Shown here: one piece after another, positions 52,303-60,991 of the stretch
How the letters are laid out: every line of letters begins with the position of its first letter
Numbering within the stretch: the first letter of the stretch is position 1
Source: Terrimonas sp.
GTDB taxonomy: Bacteria; Bacteroidota; Bacteroidia; Chitinophagales; Chitinophagaceae
DNA length: 64,000 nucleotides
Direction: 5' to 3'
Assembly (NCBI RefSeq): GCF_003075435.1
Contig: NZ_QCZJ01000008.1
Location: 62,001 to 126,000 of the forward strand
The notes under the pieces: generated by a model
Seen by the model: only the letters and a program-made list of their open reading frames with translations
The model's database searches: none
Told to the model about the DNA's origin: nothing
Position numbers and translations under genes: made by a program

Positions 52303-53691
52303 ATGAATACAAAAAATCATATAACATTAACCCTCTTCATATTCTTTACAAGTATTACCCAATCATGCAAAAAATTTGTAGAGGTTGACCCACCTATAGA
52401 TAAGATGAATGCTACAGCAGTTTTTAAAAATGATGTTACGGCGACATCTGCCATACTCGGCATTTATACAACAATGATGGGACCAACATCTCCTGTAATC
52501 TCTACCGGAGGAGTGACTTTATATACGGGCTTATCAGCTGATGAGCTTTACAATACGAACCTATCTGATGCAGCAACTTCTGAATTTTTTGACAATGCAT
52601 TACTCCCTAATAATTCTGTTTTGCTTAACGACTTTTGGTTTAAAGGATACAACATTATTTATGGCACCAATGCCTGTATTGTGGGATTAGAGTTTAATAA
52701 TGACATTTCAACACCCTTAAGAAATCAGCTTTTGGGAGAAGCTCTCTTTGCAAGATCTTTTATGTATTATTATCTTGTAAATCTATTTGGTGATGTACCT
52801 CTGTTGTTAAGTACAGAGTATATTGAAAACGGAAAAAAACAAAGAACTCCGGTATCTCAAATATATGCTCGCATTATTGAAGATTTAAAAACCGCAAGGG
52901 ACTTACTAGAAACTTCTTATCCTACCAGCGGTCGCGTCCGGCCTAACAAATGGTCAGCAACTGCTCTGCTTTCACGAATCTACCTTACCCTTGGCGAATG
53001 GAGTTTTGCTGAGCAGCAAGCGTCTTCTATTATTAATTCAGGGGCTTATTTACTTGAGCAAAATCTTAACAACGTTTTTTTATCGGAAAGTAGTGAGACC
53101 ATTTGGCAGTTAATGCCTGTAACTTCTGGCTACAATACAGCTGAAGGAAGAACTTTTATACCAACTACATCAGCCACGAACATTCCCACCTTCCCATTAA
53201 CAAATTATTTGTTGGAAGCATTTGAAAAAGATGATATGAGAAAAGAAAATTGGGTAGGTTCAAAAACCGTATCAGGGCAAACTTATTATTATCCATATAA
53301 ATATAAAATATGGGATTATGGGCAACCTGTAAGAGAGTATTATGTAGTTTTCCGTTTGGCAGAGCAGTACTTAATACGAGCTGAATGTTATGCACGGCAA
53401 GATAAAATCATTGAATCAAAAAACGATCTTAACATAATCAGAAATCGTTCGGGATTAGCTAATACTTTAGCTAACACATCTAAAGAACTCGTGTCTGCAA
53501 TTGAGAACGAAAGACGCATTGAACTTTTTGCAGAATGGGGACACCGCTGGTTCGACTTAAAAAGAAATAAAAAAGCCTCCGAAATTTTGGCTCTAATAAA
53601 ACCCGCATGGCAGGTAACTGATACTCTGTACCCTATTCCTTCTGGCGAAATTTTAAAAAATTCTTCTTTACAACAGAATAAAGGTTATTGA
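52303..53691 (+). CDS. SusD/RagB outer-membrane nutrient-binding lipoprotein
   Basis: 462 residues. A lipoprotein signal with Cys in TSITQSCKKFVEVDPP is followed by the SusD-like domain (ATAVFKNDVTATSAILGIYT; QLLGEALFARSFMYYYLVNL, FGDVPLLLS) and the conserved C-terminal block ENERRIELFAEWGHRWFDLK, TDTLYPIPSGEI. It starts two bases after susC and is coupled to it. Together they form the outer-membrane import complex. Confidence 0.93.
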   Translation: MNTKNHITLTLFIFFTSITQSCKKFVEVDPPIDKMNATAVFKNDVTATSAILGIYTTMMGPTSPVISTGGVTLYTGLSADELYNTNLSDAATSEFFDNALLPNNSVLLNDFWFKGYNIIYGTNACIVGLEFNNDISTPLRNQLLGEALFARSFMYYYLVNLFGDVPLLLSTEYIENGKKQRTPVSQIYARIIEDLKTARDLLETSYPTSGRVRPNKWSATALLSRIYLTLGEWSFAEQQASSIINSGAYLLEQNLNNVFLSESSETIWQLMPVTSGYNTAEGRTFIPTTSATNIPTFPLTNYLLEAFEKDDMRKENWVGSKTVSGQTYYYPYKYKIWDYGQPVREYYVVFRLAEQYLIRAECYARQDKIIESKNDLNIIRNRSGLANTLANTSKELVSAIENERRIELFAEWGHRWFDLKRNKKASEILALIKPAWQVTDTLYPIPSGEILKNSSLQQNKGY

Positions 53692-53722
53692 TAACCGGGA
53701 GCTGTTTACAATAATTTAATAA

Positions 53723-55006
53723 ATGATGAAAATTGCATTAAAGGCACAAGCATATATCTGTGAAATAGTTATATTGCTTCTACTAACTATAAGTGCCAAG
53801 TCTCAAGGTTTGCAAATTGGAGATAGAATCTCAGATTTCGAGCTAAAAAAAATCATAAACTATAAATCGTCTAGTGCTCGTTTAACTGATTTTACCAACG
53901 GCAAAGCACTTTTGATAGACTTTTGGTTTAGTTCTTGTAGTTCTTGTATTGAAAGCTTTACGAAACTCGATTCCTTACAAAATGAATTTCAAGACAATCT
54001 AAATATACTCCTAGTCACATACGAACCTAAAGAAAAAGTATTCAAAACATTTAATACGATAAGAAGAATAAGTCATGTAAAACTGCCCACGGTAGTATCA
54101 GATACCTTACTACATCTTGCTTTCCCGCATCTCTCTGCTCCCCATCAAATATGGATAGATAAAGATGGGAAAATTATAGCAATTACTGACCATAGCCAAC
54201 TTATTCGTAAGAATATTCGTGCGTTAATTACAAGCGAAGAGCTAAACCTCCCATTGAAAAAAGATGATTTTAAGTTTTCTTTTGAGTTGCCGCTTGCAAG
54301 TATCTTTGCTAACAACAATACAATAAAATATTCTTTTTTCTCCAATTATCAACCAGGCATTCCCTCCTCAAGTGGATTTTACATAGATCCAGAGAGTGGT
54401 CTTTTAATAGCAAGGAGCACTAACGTTGATTTTCAAAAATTATATGTACAGGCTTATAATCAATGGGGTAACGATTTTAATTATAATAGAATAATTTTAG
54501 AAGATAATGTTTTAGATCGACTTAAACCCAATGGTCAGTCCATTAATTCCTTTTGCTTTGAAATTTGGTGGAAGGATACTTCGAAAGTGAATGCATGCTC
54601 AGAAATGCAAATCGAACTAGATCGATTTTTTAAGATTAGAAGTTTCTCGGAAAAGCGGAAAATGCAGTGCATTATTCTAAGAGAAATTGGAGAAAAAAAA
54701 AGATATCAATCTCAGCTTGCTTCCGGAATAACAGATGCATATAGTAAGAATGATACGTTATTTTTAGATAATGTTAAATTACGATATCCAATTAAAAATA
54801 TCCTTAACTATGGCCGTTATGCATGGTCTCCATTTCAATTTATTGATGAGACAAATTATAAAGACCGAGTGAGCATTCAATTGCCTAAGAGATTTGAGAG
54901 CATAACTCAGGTGAATCAATTCTTAAAAGATTTTGATCTTGAAGTAAAAATTGAGGATAGATTAATAGATGTTATTGTAATTAAAGATGCTGTCGAAACC
55001 CAATAA
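53723..55006 (+). CDS. TlpA-like thioredoxin-fold protein with long C-terminal extension
   Basis: 427 residues. A signal peptide (to about residue 27) precedes a thioredoxin-like domain with LLIDFWFSSCSSCIESFTKL, a CxxC redox motif (CSSC), and APHQIWIDKDGKIIAITDHS. The C-terminal 260 residues include KYSFFSNYQPGIPSSSGFYI and SINSFCFEIWWKDTSKVNAC and are of unknown function, but such redoxin fusions often close SusC/SusD cassettes with STN receptors. It is probably periplasmic and 31 bases after susD. A role in disulfide handling of a ligand is inference. Confidence 0.78.
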   Translation: MMKIALKAQAYICEIVILLLLTISAKSQGLQIGDRISDFELKKIINYKSSSARLTDFTNGKALLIDFWFSSCSSCIESFTKLDSLQNEFQDNLNILLVTYEPKEKVFKTFNTIRRISHVKLPTVVSDTLLHLAFPHLSAPHQIWIDKDGKIIAITDHSQLIRKNIRALITSEELNLPLKKDDFKFSFELPLASIFANNNTIKYSFFSNYQPGIPSSSGFYIDPESGLLIARSTNVDFQKLYVQAYNQWGNDFNYNRIILEDNVLDRLKPNGQSINSFCFEIWWKDTSKVNACSEMQIELDRFFKIRSFSEKRKMQCIILREIGEKKRYQSQLASGITDAYSKNDTLFLDNVKLRYPIKNILNYGRYAWSPFQFIDETNYKDRVSIQLPKRFESITQVNQFLKDFDLEVKIEDRLIDVIVIKDAVETQ

Positions 55007-55077
55007 TGTTAAATATTATTACAGAAAAATAATGGCAATTATTGTAAAATGAGTTTTCTCATGTTCCAGTTTCAGAA

Positions 55078-55108
55078 AGAGGCTACTTCATATCTGAAGT
55101 AAGCCTCT
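55078..55108. terminator. Bidirectional terminator-like hairpin
   Basis: AGAGGCTACTTCA pairs with TGAAGTAAGCCTCT around TATC with a single bulge. It lies between the convergent TlpA-like and DUF6520 genes. Confidence 0.7.
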
Positions 55109-55129
55109 TCTAACAAATGTCATTCAAAC

Positions 55130-55405
55130 CTATTGAGGTTTTTGTAAATCCTGAAGTTGAGTTCCCGCGGGTTCATTGTTTACGGTTTTAGATGTCCAAA
55201 CTTCTGCACAGAATATTTGATCTGCGCCAGGACAAAGTCGACTTTTCAACTCCGCTCTCGTACCAGCACTATCCATAAGAATGCCAGAAGAACTAAATGC
55301 ATATACTGTACTCATTGATGCTTTTTTTGACAAATCAGAGGGAGTAAACGCAAATGTTATTGCCGACACTGTCAGTGCGAGCAATGCAAAACGATACTTT
55401 TTCAT
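55130..55405 (-). CDS. DUF6520-type small secreted protein
   Basis: 91 residues. A signal peptide (MKKYRFALLALTVSAITFAF) precedes a short mature part with two cysteines in RLCPGADQIFCAEVWTS. The length, signal and the AFTPSDLSKK-type start of the mature region fit the DUF6520 family of small exported proteins that I know from Bacteroidota, often beside MauE-like proteins. The function is unknown. It is on the minus strand, 49 bases downstream of the MauE-like gene. Confidence 0.75.
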   Translation of the reverse strand: MKKYRFALLALTVSAITFAFTPSDLSKKASMSTVYAFSSSGILMDSAGTRAELKSRLCPGADQIFCAEVWTSKTVNNEPAGTQLQDLQKPQ

Positions 55406-55454
55406 TTTTGATTGGTTTTAATTAGAAAAGATGCCTACTATTTTATACAGGTGT

Positions 55455-55910
55455 TCAGCTATTCCTGTTTATTGCAATAATATTCTTATTTGTTTTTGCA
55501 ATTATCCAAGCCCAAGCTGCCAATACAATCAAAATTATATTCACTAACAAATGTTGTTTCCACGAAAGAGCTTTCATTATACCTCCGCAATTACATGGCA
55601 ATTCGCGAGCGAAAAGTATCAAACAGCTAATATATAAAGTGAATACCGTAATCAGAATGAGCGAAAAAAACAAACCCATTGCTCTGGTATTTGAAAAAAC
55701 AAGCAATCCAACCACAAACAATTCAACTATCGGAATTGTTATTGCTATAAAATTTGCATGATTTACCAAAACAGGTGATTGAACCAAGGCAAGTTTAAAT
55801 GTTCGGTAATCGATAATTTTATTTACTGCAGTATAGGTATACAGAATAATAAATACCGCGGTGGCTATTTCGGTTATCTTTACTTGCTTAAAACATGAGA
55901 TCATAAGCAT
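55455..55910 (-). CDS. MauE/DoxX-like redox-associated membrane protein
   Basis: 151 residues from MLMISCFKQVKITEIATAVF; the frame opens further upstream into the AraC gene, but that part is not membrane-like. Four membrane helices are visible (ATAVFIILYTYTAVNKIIDY; ANFIAITIPIVELFVVGLLV; ALFFSLILITVFTLYISCLI-type; LLVNIILIVLAAWAWIIAKT). Cysteines in LPCNCGG lie near a membrane face. The MauE family acts in periplasmic thiol oxidation. Its neighbours, a TlpA-like protein and a two-cysteine DUF6520 protein, suggest a shared redox task. Confidence 0.78.
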   Translation of the reverse strand: MLMISCFKQVKITEIATAVFIILYTYTAVNKIIDYRTFKLALVQSPVLVNHANFIAITIPIVELFVVGLLVFSNTRAMGLFFSLILITVFTLYISCLILFARELPCNCGGIMKALSWKQHLLVNIILIVLAAWAWIIAKTNKNIIAINRNS

Positions 55911-55998
55911 CAGTTTGATAGTATAAAGTTCGACAACATCTTGTTTTATACTACTACAATATAGTTTGCAACTGGCGCTAAAAGTTTTGCGATTGGTA

Positions 55999-56982
55999 TT
56001 ATTTACGCCTGAGATCCCCGGGAGTAACCCCAAATCGTCTTCGGAAAGCGGTAATAAAGTTTGTTGTGAGAGGATACCCTGCCATCGTGCAGATTTCTTT
56101 GATGGGCTTATTGGTATTTAAGATGAGTTCTCGGCTATATTGAAATTTTTGTTCCTGCATCCACTTTCCGATACTTGAGTTAAAATATTGTCGGAAACCT
56201 TTCTTGAGCTTGTACTCATTGAGTGCAACAAGTCTGGATAACTTTCTGACAGATGGAGGTTTGCTCGAAATATGGTTGAGTAAAATGTTTTTTGCCTCGT
56301 GAATACGATTGATTTCCCATGGAGTAAAGGATAACTTACTAATGTCTTTTCTATAGGCGTTTTCAAGCATGTGATATAATACTTCTCTAACTTTTAAATC
56401 AAAATAAAATTGTCTTGTTTTTTCATCATACGGACAACTTAGTATCTGGTTAATTAGTTCCTTGATGGTTACCGGTAACCAGAAAGGTTTTTCTGTAATA
56501 AAAGTTCCCCGGTCTGCATTTATGATTGATTTTAAGGCAGGAAAAAAGGGAATTAATTCTCCTAGTAAAATTGGAGAGTAGAAAATATCCATCATACGAA
56601 ATTCCTTCCCTTCTTTGAAAAAAGAACTACATTCAGACGGTTTTGTATAATAGCAGTTATACTGCCCCTCACGCAAATGAGTTTCTCCGAGGCTAATTAT
56701 CTTCTTTCTTGCATCATTTTTAAACATCAAGCTGCTATATAAACCTTCTGTATTAATCCATCCTTTTGCATAAAGTCGTTTAAGAAATTTCCCTAGAATA
56801 AGTCTTATGCTATATTCTTCCCCCCGAAGTTCTTGAAGTACTAGCTCTGAAAGATTAGATTTAGAAGTATAATATGCTGCTCCAACTATTACTGGCCCAT
56901 TATAATTTCGGGGAAGGCTTTTAACAAATTCAAGCGGATTGCCACTTTCTGATGTAAGGTTAAATAAATTTGACATAGACAA
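55999..56982 (-). CDS. AraC-family transcriptional regulator
   Basis: 327 residues. The C-terminal 95 residues form the double HTH: VRKLSRLVALNEYKLKKGFR, QYFNSSIGKWMQEQKFQYSR, ELILNTNKPIKEICTMAGYP, NFITAFRRRFGVTPGDLRRK. The N-terminal 220 residues are not a recognised ligand-binding fold; they include KFLKRLYAKGWINTEGLYSS. Stand-alone AraC proteins of this layout occur near SusC/SusD and MauE/DUF6520 genes in Bacteroidota. It is upstream of the MauE-like gene on the same strand with 88 bases between and may control it. Confidence 0.88.
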   Translation of the reverse strand: MSMSNLFNLTSESGNPLEFVKSLPRNYNGPVIVGAAYYTSKSNLSELVLQELRGEEYSIRLILGKFLKRLYAKGWINTEGLYSSLMFKNDARKKIISLGETHLREGQYNCYYTKPSECSSFFKEGKEFRMMDIFYSPILLGELIPFFPALKSIINADRGTFITEKPFWLPVTIKELINQILSCPYDEKTRQFYFDLKVREVLYHMLENAYRKDISKLSFTPWEINRIHEAKNILLNHISSKPPSVRKLSRLVALNEYKLKKGFRQYFNSSIGKWMQEQKFQYSRELILNTNKPIKEICTMAGYPLTTNFITAFRRRFGVTPGDLRRK

Positions 56983-57197
56983 GGAGATTAAGTGATCCTG
57001 GGTATGTAACCAAGTTACCTCTATGCTTTCTTTTTATAATTATTCAAATGACAAGCCTTCAATTTCATTAAATTATAGTCATTAAATTTAGATGTTTGCG
57101 ATCTAATAGATTATTTTTCGTTTTCGTATGACCCAAAACTGATAAACTTTCTATAAAGCCCCAATCGTATTTCTATCATATTTTTTTTGAGACTATG

Positions 57198-59312
57198 TTA
57201 AGGTGCCCTTTTTAAACCCTCCCACTTTATTACCCAGGAGCCATCTTTAGGAAAGCCGGGTTCAGATACTCTTCCATCATTATCCCATCCTGCAACCATT
57301 AAAGCAATCGCATATAATAAGCTTCCGTTCGTAGGAAGATACGGGTATGGATTTCCTCCACCCACAAAACCATGAATATCGAATCCGTTTTTAGGAGAGC
57401 CGTGTAGTAACATATCAATTGCAGCTGCAGGTTCACCTAATCTGGCTGCGCTCATTGCAGCCATCGGAAAATCCCAACCCCAGCCGGTATCGAATCTCCA
57501 TTCGGCTAACACTTTATGGAAAGTTTTTTTCATAATCACACTATCTATGCCATCACCTGGCAGCAATCCGTAAATACCTAATAATGCAGGATGTTCATAA
57601 TTAAACTTATTCCACATACCCGATACATTTTTCCATTGCACATATAAGCTATCCTGTACCGGAATAGGCTCCAGGCTGGATATTATCTTTTCCCAAAAGG
57701 GATCATGTTTACCATTGGTGTTGTATATTAATTGTTGCGCTGTTTTTAATCCATAACGCCAGTAAGCCAACTCAAAAGCACCGCTGCTATCTTTATAATA
57801 ATCATTATTTTCCGGAACAAATACTATAGGCGGTGCTAATTCATATTGTTTTTTTACGGAATCGTAAACTGCATACGATGCTAAAAAATCAGCAGAAGCG
57901 CTAATGATATCTGACCATTTATTGAGGGTGGCTTTTGTAGGGTGAGCCCGATAATCAAGATTGGCAAAGAATATGGGATGGGGCTGTTGCCAAATTAAAA
58001 ATGCATGTATAGGATGCGGCCATTCATGTCCGTCAGGACCAGTACATTTAGGATACCTGGCGCCGGCGTAGCCTTGCAGTTTAGCCCGTTCTTTTGCTCC
58101 TGCAAGGTTTGTTTGATACACTTCCAGGCTTTTATTTAACAATGACCATCTGTTCCAAAGTGCAAAATGTGCACCATGCCATAGTATCATTTCGTAATGA
58201 AAACGCCCATACCAACTGTTGTTAACCAAACCCGTTTCTTGTGCTGGATACTGACCTGAAGTATTCAATTTAGTAAGATACTGAGATAGCACAACCCTAC
58301 GTTCTAATTCTTTCCACCTGGGATCTTTACTACCAGAAAAATCCATAACTCCGCCACTTCTCCAAAACGTTGGCCAATATCGTTCAGATCGTTTTTTTAC
58401 AGCCAAATAAGATGGAAGAATTGGAAGTGCCCCTACAGGAGCAAATTGAACTACATAATCCAGACTATTATTATCAGACCCTATAATATAATATCGATGT
58501 TGCTTCTCTCTCTTCATCTCAACATTGCCTGTCCAATTCACAACAACTTGATATTTCGTACTATCAAGCCTACGATCAAAAACGACCTGCCCCTTTTTAT
58601 TACTAACCAGTTTCGTACTATGTAAATCAGGCTTGCCGTAATTAGATCCGTTACTAAAAACTTCAAGACTGGCATAAGGAAATTCAATAAATATACCCAA
58701 TCTTTTTTCCTTTACAAGTGATGATTCTATTCTAAAAGCAATAATATCCTCATTGGGATCTCCTACCGTAGTTACAATTACAGGATTCCCGTCAATTTCA
58801 AAACGGCTTACCACGACCGATGTCCATAAATCAACATACTGGTCTGCCCGGAATAAATGTTTTTGTTGCAGTGGCTCACCATTTTCATCTTTATACCAAA
58901 GACCAATTCTGCCCAGGTTAAAACGATGCGGATTTCTTTGCAACCATTGGGTAAGCAAGGCCTGGTCAGAATTAGGTAAATCATATGGCACCATTCTACC
59001 ATTGGTATTAATCATCGTCTTTTTAAAGTCAGTAGCAGACATTCCAACCGGAAGTCGTTCACTATGCCAACTCCAGTTTGACATAGTAGAGAATCGGCTA
59101 TGTAGAGTTTGCATTCCCGTAATATCAAAACCATAAGCAAAGTCACCATTTCCTACCTGAGATGGACCTTGCTCATCAAGGTTATTTACATGGAAATTAT
59201 GTCGTTGAACCAACACTTTCCGATCGATAGTTCCATTTTTAAGTTCCTGCCCGCTCACATATACACTACTTGTAAACAAAAAAAACAACATACATATTCT
59301 CTGCAATTTCAT
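57198..59312 (-). CDS. Secreted glycosidase-like protein with probable (alpha/alpha)6 catalytic domain
   Basis: About 704 residues from MKLQRICMLFFLFTSSVYVS (signal peptide to VSGQ); starts at 59324 or 59387 are possible. An N-terminal beta-sandwich region contains RHNFHVNNLDEQGPSQVGNG and DFAYGFDITGMQ. The helical domain has NNSWYGRFHYEMILWHGAHF, ALWNRW, QGYAGARYPKCTGPDGHEWP and FDTGWGWDFPMAAMSAARLG. The layout and aromatic motifs resemble GH65/GH95-type glycoside hydrolases, but I cannot assign the family or name the acid residue. It is downstream of the GH36-like gene, separated by a terminator-like hairpin. Confidence 0.65.
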   Translation of the reverse strand: MKLQRICMLFFLFTSSVYVSGQELKNGTIDRKVLVQRHNFHVNNLDEQGPSQVGNGDFAYGFDITGMQTLHSRFSTMSNWSWHSERLPVGMSATDFKKTMINTNGRMVPYDLPNSDQALLTQWLQRNPHRFNLGRIGLWYKDENGEPLQQKHLFRADQYVDLWTSVVVSRFEIDGNPVIVTTVGDPNEDIIAFRIESSLVKEKRLGIFIEFPYASLEVFSNGSNYGKPDLHSTKLVSNKKGQVVFDRRLDSTKYQVVVNWTGNVEMKREKQHRYYIIGSDNNSLDYVVQFAPVGALPILPSYLAVKKRSERYWPTFWRSGGVMDFSGSKDPRWKELERRVVLSQYLTKLNTSGQYPAQETGLVNNSWYGRFHYEMILWHGAHFALWNRWSLLNKSLEVYQTNLAGAKERAKLQGYAGARYPKCTGPDGHEWPHPIHAFLIWQQPHPIFFANLDYRAHPTKATLNKWSDIISASADFLASYAVYDSVKKQYELAPPIVFVPENNDYYKDSSGAFELAYWRYGLKTAQQLIYNTNGKHDPFWEKIISSLEPIPVQDSLYVQWKNVSGMWNKFNYEHPALLGIYGLLPGDGIDSVIMKKTFHKVLAEWRFDTGWGWDFPMAAMSAARLGEPAAAIDMLLHGSPKNGFDIHGFVGGGNPYPYLPTNGSLLYAIALMVAGWDNDGRVSEPGFPKDGSWVIKWEGLKRAP

Positions 59313-59341
59313 TCCATCCATCATAAATACAAATTTTAAAA

Positions 59342-59370
59342 GCAAAGCGTTCCATAACGGAACGCTTTGC
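59342..59370 (-). terminator. Terminator-like hairpin inside the glycan operon
   Basis: GCAAAGCGTTCC and GGAACGCTTTGC form a perfect 12-bp stem with a 5-nt loop. On the minus strand it is followed by TTTTAAAATTT. It separates the alpha-galactosidase-like gene from the next glycosidase gene and may attenuate transcription. Confidence 0.7.
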
Positions 59371-59377
59371 CAGCCTA

Positions 59378-60991
59378 TTAATTCCAATCAAAAGTTATTA
59401 TTTTCTTGTCGAGCTTCCATTTAGCCGGAAATTGATTTTCTAACCAATCTAACGGTTCGGCAACGGGTAAATGACGGGATGCATCAGTAAATGATTGCTT
59501 AATAAAATCCTTTTGCTCAACACCTACAGCCTCCGGTTGTGCAGATATAAATAACGGTGTACTGCTTTGCGCAAGCAATTGCATCCATTGCTTATTTTTC
59601 TCCCATGGAACAGCAGTAGTTAATCCCACACAATCTCCGTCAGTTTCATAAAAAGTTCGATGCTGTAGCATTCTGAACCCCATTGTATTAACGCCCATTT
59701 CTTTAGTACGAATCCATTCCTTTCCGCTTGTATCATCACCCGTTCTATATATCTCAAAAACACCTGCAGACAAATGGCTGATAGTATTACAGCCAATAAG
59801 ATACATATCAGGTGATGCTTTACGAATTGCTTGATACAAATTCAATAATATCTCTGCATTTGTTTTGGATCTATCATTAAACTGCCAACCAGACTGCGTA
59901 ATCGACTGACTCATTTCTTTTCCCCATCGTCCGAAAATATCAAAAGTCGTATAATCGTGCTTTACCAGATCAAATCCCCAAACTTTATACAAACGGAAAA
60001 GTTGTTGTATATAATTAATGTTTTCATCAAGAGTAGGATCAAGGATTTCACCCCTGTCCTTAATAAATAGTTTGCTATTTGTACCAGATTTTGCCAACAA
60101 CGGTCTTGTCCATAAACCGGGGCGCATACCCAACTGTCTGATATCTGCTACAAGTTTGGACATATCGCCAAACTTTTCATTTGTTTTACCAAAATCAGTT
60201 CCCAATTGCCAACCGTCATCAATAACAGAGAACGGTCTGTTTGAAGTATTTACAGCAAGGGGTGACAGTAATGCTGTATGTTCCAATATGAGCTTTGCTG
60301 AATTATTACCGTAAGCAAAATACCAGTCGTTGATGCCATAAACAGGTTGCTTAACCGTAAGAGGTTTATCACACATGAGTTTACAGAATCTTCGGGCTGT
60401 AGCGTATACCGTTTCATGGGCACGGCCGGTTGCGGTAACAATATCTACAGCATGTAGCGTTCGGTCACCCAGCAAAACTCCCATTCCACCATTCCTGGTA
60501 TCAAGATGCAGGTGTAAATTGCCAGACTCCACCTGCCAGGCGCCAAATACATTGCATCCGGTTTTCACACCAAAACAGTTGGTTCCTTTACGACTGTACT
60601 CAATACAATACCAAGGCATTTTGCCAGTTGATGAAACGGATTGAAAACCAAGATCTGCATAAGATCTTTCCCATGTATCTCCAAGTATTTTTGCTTCTGC
60701 AGAAGTTGAAAAATTCCAGGAAATGCGAATTTCTTCAAGAGAAGATTTGGGAGCCTGAATAAATACCTCCATCACTTTCTTCGCTGCTTTCAATTCCACT
60801 ACTATATCCTGATATATCCACCTTTGTGAGGATAATGATTGCATTGGAATGTATTCACTCCCCTGCAGGATACTTATGGAATCAGGAAGTTGGATTTTGG
60901 TACCTGTTTCTTCATTAGCTTTTGCATATTGCGAAAGCAAAAGGGCGCTTGTTGAGGTGCCCGTAAGCCGAATAAAATTTCGTCTGTTCAT
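59378..60991 (-). CDS. Clan-D (GH36-like) alpha-galactosidase-type enzyme
   Basis: 537 residues. The N-terminus MNRRNFIRLTGTSTSALLLS is a Tat-like export signal. Clan GH-D catalytic features are FSVIDDGWQLGTDFGK, MRPGLWTRPL, the nucleophile in WGFDLVKHDYTTFD (Asp346), and the likely acid/base in EIYRTGDDTSGKEW (Asp419 or Asp420). The retained KxDY and D-D-x-S-G pattern suggests an active retaining alpha-galactosidase or related enzyme. The ATG overlaps the susD stop (TAATG), so it belongs to the SusC/SusD transcript. Confidence 0.82.
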   Translation of the reverse strand: MNRRNFIRLTGTSTSALLLSQYAKANEETGTKIQLPDSISILQGSEYIPMQSLSSQRWIYQDIVVELKAAKKVMEVFIQAPKSSLEEIRISWNFSTSAEAKILGDTWERSYADLGFQSVSSTGKMPWYCIEYSRKGTNCFGVKTGCNVFGAWQVESGNLHLHLDTRNGGMGVLLGDRTLHAVDIVTATGRAHETVYATARRFCKLMCDKPLTVKQPVYGINDWYFAYGNNSAKLILEHTALLSPLAVNTSNRPFSVIDDGWQLGTDFGKTNEKFGDMSKLVADIRQLGMRPGLWTRPLLAKSGTNSKLFIKDRGEILDPTLDENINYIQQLFRLYKVWGFDLVKHDYTTFDIFGRWGKEMSQSITQSGWQFNDRSKTNAEILLNLYQAIRKASPDMYLIGCNTISHLSAGVFEIYRTGDDTSGKEWIRTKEMGVNTMGFRMLQHRTFYETDGDCVGLTTAVPWEKNKQWMQLLAQSSTPLFISAQPEAVGVEQKDFIKQSFTDASRHLPVAEPLDWLENQFPAKWKLDKKIITFDWN

